A program made the position numbers and the translations under genes. Positions 57,888 through 64,000 of a stretch of DNA of 64,000 nucleotides are shown one piece after another. The stretch comes from Mesorhizobium sp. AR07 (GTDB lineage Bacteria; Pseudomonadota; Alphaproteobacteria; Rhizobiales; Rhizobiaceae): positions 1,984,001-2,048,000 of the forward strand of contig NZ_CP080525.1 in NCBI RefSeq assembly GCF_024746815.1. Direction: 5' to 3'. Position 1 is the first letter of the stretch. Each line of letters starts with the position of its first letter. Below the pieces are notes generated by a model. The model worked only from the letters and a program-made list of their open reading frames with translations. It was not told where the DNA came from and made no database searches.

Positions 57888-59402
57888 ATGCAGGTAAGCC
57901 TTCGCCTGGACAGCCGATGCGTCCGCGCTTTTCACGTCATGTTGCTTCAGCGACTGGCCTCGCTTGCGGACGTGACGGTGGTCATCGACGCCCGGCCAGC
58001 TGGCGGCGTCCCGCGCAGCGCCGAGGCCTTGTTCCAACTCGAAACAGCAATACATGGCTTGCCTCGCGACGGGCTGGCCAGGCACGTGCCAGTTTCGGAA
58101 CTCGCTCCCTACCGCACGGAGCGGCCCGTTTCACCCGACCTGGTGCTCGATCTCTGCGGTGACGTCAGGCTGGAAGGCACGCGGGTCTGGCGTGTCACCT
58201 ACGATGGCGCCAGTGGAGAAGCGGCCTTGTTGGCCTTGATCCTCAACGGCCAGACGCCGTTAGCCCGGATCGAGGAAAACGGCGTTGCGATTGCCGCCGG
58301 GCGCCTGGGAACCGAGTATGGCGGCATCGCACTGGCGTCCTTCCAGGACATGCTGGCGCGCACGGCAAGCCTGATCGTCGCGGCTATGTCAGGCGCGGCA
58401 AAGGCCGTGCCGGCGCTGCCCGAGCCGGCGCAAGCTGGTGCCCCGCCGCCAATGCCGTCGGCCGGCAAGCTTGGCGTCAGGGCAGCCAAGTCGCTGGCGC
58501 GGCGGATCGTCCAGAAGATCTACCATCTTTGCTACAACGCGCCGCACTGGAAGGTCGGCTGGCGGCAAACCGGGGGCCGGGATCTCTTCGACCTGCGCGC
58601 GCATCCGGCATCGGGCTGGCAGGTGCTGCCGGACGATGGCAGCCGCTTCTATGCCGATCCGTTCCCGATCCTTCATCAGGGCCAGCTCACCCTGTTCGTC
58701 GAGGACTATATCCACCGGCTTGGCAAGGCCATCATCTCCGCCGTGCCGTTCGGTCCGGCCGGGCCGCTTGGAAGCCCGGTGCCCGTGCTCGAACTGCCCT
58801 ACCATCTCTCCTATCCCTTCGTCTTCGAGCGCGACGGCGCGGTCTGGATGATCCCGGAAAGCTGTGCCAACAGCACGGTCGACCTCTACCGGGCGACCGT
58901 GTTCCCCGGTGGCTGGGTCAAGGAAGCCACACTCCTGTCTGGCGTCGTTGCCAGCGACGCCACGCTGGTCGAACATGACGGACGCTGGTGGATGTTCGCC
59001 ACCGTCAGGAACGGTGAAGGCACCACCCGGGACGGCGGAGGTGCCTTCTCCGACGCGCTGCATCTGTGGTCGGCGCCGGATTTTCGCGGCCCCTGGACGC
59101 CGCATCCGAACAATCCCGTGCTGATCGACATCGCCTCGGCGCGACCGGCCGGCCGCATGGTGAAACGCGGCAATGATCTGCTGCGCCCGGTGCAGGATTG
59201 CCGCAGGAGCTATGGCGCGGCCCTCGGCATCGCACGCATTTCTCACCTTGATTTGATCGGCATGGAGCAAGTTGTCGAGACCATCTTGAACCCGGGTGCG
59301 CTATGGGGTGGACGCAAGCTCCACACCCTCAACGAGGCGGGCGGCTTCGAGTTCATCGATGGCTCGGCGATCTCGCCGCGCTGGAAGCGTCGGGCCGATT
59401 AA
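57888..59402 (+). CDS. GIPC-transferase-like / formyltransferase-type protein
   Basis: The protein is 504 residues from ATG 57888; 57879 and GTG 57864 are alternatives. The first third (L-R-L-D, V-M-L-L-Q-R-L-A, and the L-V-L-D-L-C-G-D strand) resembles formyltransferase-type or glycosyltransferase N-domains. From about 230 (H-W-K-V-G-W-R-Q) runs a five-bladed-propeller-like domain. It has F-Y-A-D-P-F-P-I, P-Y-H-L-S-Y-P-F-V-F, M-I-P-E-S, W-W-M-F-A and S-A-R-P-A-G, as in the N-terminal domain of plant glucosamine inositolphosphorylceramide transferases. It probably decorates the polysaccharide. Its sigma-54 promoter is clear. Confidence 0.82.
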   Translation: MQVSLRLDSRCVRAFHVMLLQRLASLADVTVVIDARPAGGVPRSAEALFQLETAIHGLPRDGLARHVPVSELAPYRTERPVSPDLVLDLCGDVRLEGTRVWRVTYDGASGEAALLALILNGQTPLARIEENGVAIAAGRLGTEYGGIALASFQDMLARTASLIVAAMSGAAKAVPALPEPAQAGAPPPMPSAGKLGVRAAKSLARRIVQKIYHLCYNAPHWKVGWRQTGGRDLFDLRAHPASGWQVLPDDGSRFYADPFPILHQGQLTLFVEDYIHRLGKAIISAVPFGPAGPLGSPVPVLELPYHLSYPFVFERDGAVWMIPESCANSTVDLYRATVFPGGWVKEATLLSGVVASDATLVEHDGRWWMFATVRNGEGTTRDGGGAFSDALHLWSAPDFRGPWTPHPNNPVLIDIASARPAGRMVKRGNDLLRPVQDCRRSYGAALGIARISHLDLIGMEQVVETILNPGALWGGRKLHTLNEAGGFEFIDGSAISPRWKRRAD

Positions 59403-59493
59403 CCTAAACACCGGTTACTATCGGCCTCACGCAAAGGTTGCTTGAGGTTGATAGGGCCGGCAAGATACTCAAGGGACGAATACCCGGAGAGGC

Positions 59494-60705
59494 ATGATGA
59501 GTAGCCAGAAGGTTTCTGAAGTGCCTGCCGGAAACACCGAGCCGACCATGGTCGACGTGGCGATTGTCGGCGCTGGAATGGCCGGCACAACCCTGGCCAC
59601 GCTTCTGGGCAGAGCCGGACGTCGGGTGGCGCTGATCGATCCGCATCAGACCCATCCTGACGAGTTCAGGGCCGAGAAGCTCGGTACGGGCCAGGCGCGT
59701 CTGTTCGAGAAACTGGGTCTCGACGCGACCGTCCAGCCTCTCATGACGCCGATGGACGATATTCATGTCTTTCGCCTTGGCCAATTGTTCTCACGCGAAC
59801 GGCGCCTGGAATACGGATTTTCCTATGGTGCGCTGATCAATGGCTTGCGAGCCGCCTTGCCGCATCAGGTGCCGCTGACCGTGGCCAAGGTCGCCGAGAT
59901 CACGACCGGACCGGACAAGCAGCGGCTTGTTTTGAACACCGGCGCCATCATCGAGGCGCGGTTGGTGGTGGTGTCCACCGGCCATAGCGAGGCGCTGCGG
60001 CGCGCCGTCGGCGTCCGCCGCATCGAAGACTCCAAGGCCCATTCGCTTTCGATTGGATTCGATCTTGCCATCGCGCCGGGCGAATGCGCCTTTCAAACCG
60101 TCACTTGTTTTGGCCGGCGAGCCGAAGACCGTATCGCCTATCTCAGCGTGTTTCCCATCGGCGGCACCATGCGCGCGAACATGTTCGTGTATCGGCAGGC
60201 GGGCGAGCCGTGGACCAAGGCGTTTCGCAAGGAGCCGCAGAAAATGCTCTGCGAACTCATGCCGGAGATCGCGGCGCAATGCGGGAACTTCAAGGTCGGC
60301 GGGCCTGTCGAGATCAGGCCGATCGATCTGACGCGGACGGAAGGGCATCGGCGTGACGGGGTTGTCTTCATCGGCGACGCGTTCTGCACGACGTGTCCGA
60401 CGCCCGGCGTCGGCATCGAGCGGGTGATGACCGATGTCGATCAGCTCCATTCGCTCCACATCCCGCGCTGGCTCGAAACACCAGGCATGGCGGCCGACAA
60501 GATCTGTGCCTTCTATGACGACCCGGTCAAAATCGCCGCCGATGAGAACGGCATGCGGGCGAGCTACTATGCCAAGGCGATCACCATCGGCACAGGGCTG
60601 GAATGGCGCATCCGCCGCCTGCGCAACAACACAGCCCGCCAGCTGATGATCGTCGGCCGCAAGATGAAGCATTTGGGACAGCGGCGGTCGCCCGGTCTGG
60701 CGTGA
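59494..60705 (+). CDS. FAD-dependent oxidoreductase
   Basis: This 403-residue flavoprotein has the N-terminal G-A-G-M-A-G-T-T-L-A-T-L-L-G dinucleotide motif (residues about 26-39) and the C-terminal I-G-D-A-F-C-T-T-C-P-T-P-G-V-G-I motif of PHBH-type monooxygenases. GAGG lies seven bases upstream of the ATG. It follows the GIPC-like gene by 91 bases on the same strand and may be part of the same transcript. The substrate is unknown; modification of a precursor sugar or lipid is possible. Confidence 0.88.
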   Translation: MMSSQKVSEVPAGNTEPTMVDVAIVGAGMAGTTLATLLGRAGRRVALIDPHQTHPDEFRAEKLGTGQARLFEKLGLDATVQPLMTPMDDIHVFRLGQLFSRERRLEYGFSYGALINGLRAALPHQVPLTVAKVAEITTGPDKQRLVLNTGAIIEARLVVVSTGHSEALRRAVGVRRIEDSKAHSLSIGFDLAIAPGECAFQTVTCFGRRAEDRIAYLSVFPIGGTMRANMFVYRQAGEPWTKAFRKEPQKMLCELMPEIAAQCGNFKVGGPVEIRPIDLTRTEGHRRDGVVFIGDAFCTTCPTPGVGIERVMTDVDQLHSLHIPRWLETPGMAADKICAFYDDPVKIAADENGMRASYYAKAITIGTGLEWRIRRLRNNTARQLMIVGRKMKHLGQRRSPGLA

Positions 60706-61038
60706 GGGTCCTCCACCTGTTCTCGTCTTCGAAGGCGACAGCGTCTTCCTTTCTCCCCCCCTGCGGAGAAAGGAAACGTCCCCGCGTGTCTCCGGCGTTG
60801 CAAGAGGATAGCCGGCGCCAGAGCTGCCGATCTCCCTCCTCATGCGGGTTGAGAAGTGGGCTGCGCAGCGGACGAAAAGCCAATTGCTTGGCTTGCCGAC
60901 CGACGAACGTCAGGCAGGACAAGGGGCGCCGTAGAGCGCTGCTTTTGAACAGTTCGGGGAACCATCCCCCGGTTGCGATTTTGCGACAACGCCATGTACA
61001 AAGCAAAAAGCGCGACGCGCCTCGCGGGAGGAACACCC
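60706..61038. other. Spacer with a decayed RIME-like palindrome
   Basis: This 333-base gap has parts of a RIME-like repeat: GCCGATCTCCCTCCTCATGC (about 60827-60846) and GTCAGGCAGGACAAGGGGCG (about 60908-60927). TTGCAAGAGGATAGCCGGCG lies near 60796. The unit is disrupted and no arm pair is complete. GGAGG at about 61028 belongs to the next gene. Confidence 0.5.
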
Positions 61039-62070
61039 ATGTCAGACAACACCTTGCCGCTGGTCATCAGCGCGCCGGAACCACGCACGCTCCACCTTAT
61101 CTTCACGCCGCCGCAGCTGGCGCGCTTGCGGAAAAAATACCGCATCGTCGAGACCACGCCCGACGGCGTGACGAAACTGCCGGGCGAAGTGCTGGCTGAA
61201 GCCCGCTACATCGTCGGCCAGCCGCCGATCACGCCTGAGACGCTGGCGAGCATGAAAGCGCTGCGCTGCGTCTTCAATGTCGAGAGCAATCTCATCAACA
61301 ACATGCCCTACGAGACGCTGTTCGCGCGCGGCATCCATGTCGTCACCACCGGCCTGGTGTTTGCCGAGCCGGTGGCCGAGCTTGGCCTGGCCATGGCGCT
61401 CAACCTCGCCCGAAACATCGTCGACGCCGACCTCGCCTTCCGCCAGGGCAAGGAACTGTGGGGCGGCGACGGCAACCAGACGGCGCGGCTGCTGTCGGGC
61501 GCCGATGTTGGCATCATCGGCTTCGGCGATCTCGGTCGCGCGCTGAACAGGCTGCTGTCGGGCTTCCGCACCCGCACAAAAGTCTTCGATCCCTGGCTGC
61601 CGCCATCGATCCTCATCGACAATGGCGTCGAACCGGCCTCGCTCGATGAGGTGCTGTCGACGAGCGACTTCGTCTTCGTCGTCGCTTCGGTGACCAGCGA
61701 GAACCAGGGCTTTCTTGGTGCAAATGCCTTTGCCAGCATGCGCAAGGGCGCCGCATTCATTCTGCTCAGCCGCGCCGGCGTCGTCGATTTTCCCGCCCTG
61801 ATGGCGGCGGTGACGAGCGGCCACATCGTCGCCGCCAGCGACGTCTTCCCGGAGGAGCCGCTGGCGCAGCACCACCCGGTTCGTGCCCTGCCCGGCTTTC
61901 TGCGCTCGGCCCACCGCGCCGGTGCGCTCGACATCGCCTTCAAGCGCATGGGCGACATGGTGCTGGAGGACATGGACCTGATCGACCGTGGCCTGCCGCC
62001 TCTGCGCTCCAAGCGCGCCGAACGCGAGACGGTGTCGCGCATGCGGTCGAAGCCGGTGGATAAGAACTGA
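61039..62070 (+). CDS. D-isomer-specific 2-hydroxyacid dehydrogenase family protein
   Basis: This 343-residue protein has the NAD-binding motif V-G-I-I-G-F-G-D-L-G-R-A-L-N-R and the family helices S-A-D-V-G-I-I. L-L-S-R-A-G-V-V-D-F-P-A-L matches the classical 'iNtaRG..vde.aL'. The later part A-A-S-D-V-F-P-E-E-P-L-A, H-P-V and S-A-H-R-A-G-A keeps the catalytic Glu and His. GGAGG precedes the ATG at 61039. It reduces a 2-oxoacid; the exact substrate is unknown. Confidence 0.9.
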   Translation: MSDNTLPLVISAPEPRTLHLIFTPPQLARLRKKYRIVETTPDGVTKLPGEVLAEARYIVGQPPITPETLASMKALRCVFNVESNLINNMPYETLFARGIHVVTTGLVFAEPVAELGLAMALNLARNIVDADLAFRQGKELWGGDGNQTARLLSGADVGIIGFGDLGRALNRLLSGFRTRTKVFDPWLPPSILIDNGVEPASLDEVLSTSDFVFVVASVTSENQGFLGANAFASMRKGAAFILLSRAGVVDFPALMAAVTSGHIVAASDVFPEEPLAQHHPVRALPGFLRSAHRAGALDIAFKRMGDMVLEDMDLIDRGLPPLRSKRAERETVSRMRSKPVDKN

Positions 62071-62512
62071 CGGCGCAGGAGCAGATGACAAGGCTGTCCT
62101 CGACCGGGTCAGCCGGTGACAATCTTCGGCGGGATGCGGCCCCTGGTTCGGCACTCGTCGTAAAACACAGCCACCTCCCGAAACGGCACCACCAAGCTGC
62201 CGGGTGTCCTTGACTTCATTGTCCTTGCCAAGCACGGCGACACGGTCGCCATTGTTAAGTTCAAATACCTGTCGACTGGTGAGCGACGATGCCTGGCGAA
62301 GTTGCCTGACGCCAGCCGATTGAAGTCGTTCGCCCCAATTGATGGCACCAAAATTCGTAGGAACTGGGTGCAAGACGAAGAGCTGGCCACCATAGGCACG
62401 CTATTCAATCGGTCCCACGATAGACATGGCCGACTGCAGGTGCATTAGTGACGCAAGGATATCTCCCTCAAAATACAGACAGCGTGCGGTCCTTGGGTAA
62501 TGGAGATCAGGC
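62071..62512. other. Unassigned spacer, possibly degenerate coding sequence
   Basis: In the 442 bases between the dehydrogenase and the patatin gene, frames on both strands are open for 80-100 codons (62109-62408 minus, reading R-E-V-A-V-F-Y-D-E-C-R-T-R). None has a recognisable domain or a clear start signal. It may be the remains of a gene. I make no functional claim. GGAG at 62502-62505 belongs to the patatin gene. Confidence 0.35.
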
Positions 62513-64000
62513 GTGCTACTGAACTTTGTTGAGGTCTTTCGTCGCGAACTGAGCGTTGTCAATTTTCGTCGCGCCGCCATACGCAGCGGCACCGTGGCCG
62601 GACTCAGATCGAAGGCCGCCAGCAACGCTGCTCCCCATTTTCTTGTCGATCGCGGCGATGCGGCACTCGACGACGCAAATTCCGCCCCCAAGCGCGGTAC
62701 GGTTCGGACGAAGGGAAACAGCAATCTCACGGGGATAGCCCTATCGGGTGGCGGGGTGCGCTCGGCCTCGTATTGCCTCGGCGTCTTACAGGCTCTGGAG
62801 TCCCTGTCGCCGGCGGGCAGTCCACGCCCGCTTGATGCCGTCGACTATCTCTCCACTGTGTCGGGCGGCGGCTATATCGGCACTTCGGTCGTGACCGGGA
62901 TGATGCAGGACAACCGCTCATTCCCGTTCGAAAGCCGGCTCGATGAAGCAGAGACGCCCGAAACGCAGCATTTGCGTGACTTCTCCAATTTTCTGGCACC
63001 AACGGGTGCGGCGGACTATCTGGTCAGCATCGCACTCGTGATGCGTGGCCTGCTGGTCAATGCCTTGATCGTTCTGCCGGCTCTGCTGTTGCTCGCGGTG
63101 CTTACCATCTCGATCAATCCAACGGTATCCGACCTGGTGACGCCTGGTATCTTCGGCATTTCAGCGGCGAAATTGCCAATGCTCAGCGGGACCATGAAAT
63201 ACTTTGCGCATACCGTTGCTCTCGCAGCGCTGGCGGCATTGCTGATGTTCGGCAGCGCACTCTACACGTCGATGACGTTCCGCAATGGCACGCTGAAGAG
63301 CCGCGAAGTTCTCGGACGCGCCCTTGGTGTGCTGGTTGCGGTGGTGTTCGCCTCGTTCGTCGTCGACATCCAACCCCTGGTGCTTTCCGGGATGCTTGCA
63401 AACGCAAACGACAAGGTGATCACCTCGGCCGATCAGACATTGGTTCTGGCGGAACCATTTCAGGGCCTACTTTCGGCGTTCGCGAGCATTCTGCCGTCGA
63501 TTGCCACGGTGCTGGTTCCGGCGGTGGCGGTTCTGATTTCAGTCGCGCAGAAACTGGCCAAGCTTGCGGAGGCAGCGTTTGGCGACGTTACCTGGAGCGC
63601 GACGATCAAGAAGAACAGCAGCCGATTTGTATTGTACCTTGCCGCCGTGATTGTGCCGTTCCTGCTGTGGACAGCATACATATACCTAAGTTACTGGGCG
63701 ATCCGAAAAGGCGGCGAGTGGTGCGGCGTGGAAACCCCACGCTGGCTGAAAACGATCACGCAATGCGAGGCGGATTGGTACATTGGGCCCCTTTCTCGAC
63801 TTGGTCCGATCGGCGCAACATATCTGGGCCTGGCTTTGGCTCTCTCGCTTGTCTGCCTGTTGATTGGGCCGAATTCGAACTCCCTCCATAGACTCTATCG
63901 TGATCGTCTCAGCCGTGCCTTTCTCATGGAAAGAAAGACCATAGGCCAGCGGCCATCGGAATCGATCGACACGTGGAAATTCTCATCGTTGAAGCCGTTC
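62513..64000 (+). CDS. Membrane patatin-like phospholipase, 5' part (runs off the window)
   Basis: A GTG at 62513 with GGAG seven bases upstream opens a frame of 496 codons with no stop before the window ends. The N-terminal region has the patatin glycine loop I-A-L-S-G-G-G-V-R-S-A-S (residues about 78-89) and the nucleophile region Y-L-S-T-V-S-G-G-G-Y-I-G-T-S. At least five membrane helices follow (from about residue 170: L-V-S-I-A-L-V-M-R-G-L-L-V-N-A-L; A-A-L-L-M-F-G-S-A-L-Y; later I-V-P-F-L-L-W-T-A-Y). The catalytic Asp-Gly should lie beyond the edge. It belongs to the large membrane-associated bacterial patatins. Confidence 0.88.
   Translation, partial: MLLNFVEVFRRELSVVNFRRAAIRSGTVAGLRSKAASNAAPHFLVDRGDAALDDANSAPKRGTVRTKGNSNLTGIALSGGGVRSASYCLGVLQALESLSPAGSPRPLDAVDYLSTVSGGGYIGTSVVTGMMQDNRSFPFESRLDEAETPETQHLRDFSNFLAPTGAADYLVSIALVMRGLLVNALIVLPALLLLAVLTISINPTVSDLVTPGIFGISAAKLPMLSGTMKYFAHTVALAALAALLMFGSALYTSMTFRNGTLKSREVLGRALGVLVAVVFASFVVDIQPLVLSGMLANANDKVITSADQTLVLAEPFQGLLSAFASILPSIATVLVPAVAVLISVAQKLAKLAEAAFGDVTWSATIKKNSSRFVLYLAAVIVPFLLWTAYIYLSYWAIRKGGEWCGVETPRWLKTITQCEADWYIGPLSRLGPIGATYLGLALALSLVCLLIGPNSNSLHRLYRDRLSRAFLMERKTIGQRPSESIDTWKFSSLKPF

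Noticed and set aside
61042..62373. 443-codon minus-strand frame over the hydroxyacid dehydrogenase
   Set aside because: Mostly antisense to a clear dehydrogenase. Only its upstream 300 bases lie outside that gene and show nothing recognisable.

Overview
The window is a high-GC chromosomal segment from an alphaproteobacterium of the Rhizobiales, most likely Mesorhizobium. Four observations support this: a DUF680-type small exported protein (a family described almost only from Mesorhizobium), several copies of RIME-like composite palindromes, a minCDE operon of rhizobial type, and a Ku/LigD end-joining locus. No rRNA, tRNA or CRISPR array was recognised.

Layout. 1-2401: tail of a sensor kinase, a repeat-rich spacer and the minC-minD-minE division-site operon (minus strand). 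2692-6139: a 2.5-kb IS21 element separating two truncated genes, a RelA/SpoT-type synthetase and a HARE-HTH/Nudix-like protein. 6485-6966: two small stress-type proteins. 7760-13065: a Pls/PosA-type single-module NRPS, a GNAT acetyltransferase and an Sfp-type phosphopantetheinyl transferase, probably one operon. 13110-17113: DoxX, TPR and MBL proteins, DUF680, then an ISAs1 element inserted in the centre of a palindrome. 17290-25134: radical-SAM aminomutase, acyl-CoA synthetase, exported proteins, a frameshifted DUF4189 gene and an ABC-F ATPase whose 3' end is repeated twice nearby. 25542-37622: a dense accessory and stress-metabolism region (SDRs, GSTs, cupins, Rrf2, LysR and MarR regulators, YdeI, an HtrA-like pseudoprotease, YghU). 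38178-42329: small exported proteins, a cysteine hydrolase, a membrane-anchored WD40 protein, exonuclease III and a hydrolase. 42556-47298: an NHEJ locus with LigD, Ku and a translationally coupled BRCT-like/TPR protein. 47740-60705: an exopolysaccharide locus with flippase, polymerase, co-polymerase, glycosyltransferases, a GH5 glycanase and a CelD-like acyltransferase. Its two rightward transcripts each have a textbook sigma-54 promoter. 61039-64000: a hydroxyacid dehydrogenase and the 5' part of a membrane patatin.

How parts work together. The PPTase can prime the carrier domain of the adjacent NRPS. The Rrf2 regulator probably controls itself and the divergent AhpD-like/NmrA/cupin operon through a shared palindrome. 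A MarR regulator and a cupin share a two-site divergent operator. Ku and the BRCT-TPR protein overlap by ATGA next to ligD. The polysaccharide genes form a Wzx/Wzy-type export system.

The most interesting signals are the Ku-coupled BRCT-TPR protein, the paired sigma-54 promoters, a 3.6-kb regulon module inserted between gst and ydeI with duplicated gene tails, and an HtrA-like protein lacking all three triad residues. Repeated 3' gene tails also occur at ABC-F and possibly at ligD. All functional calls come from reading motifs in the sequence; no database search was run.
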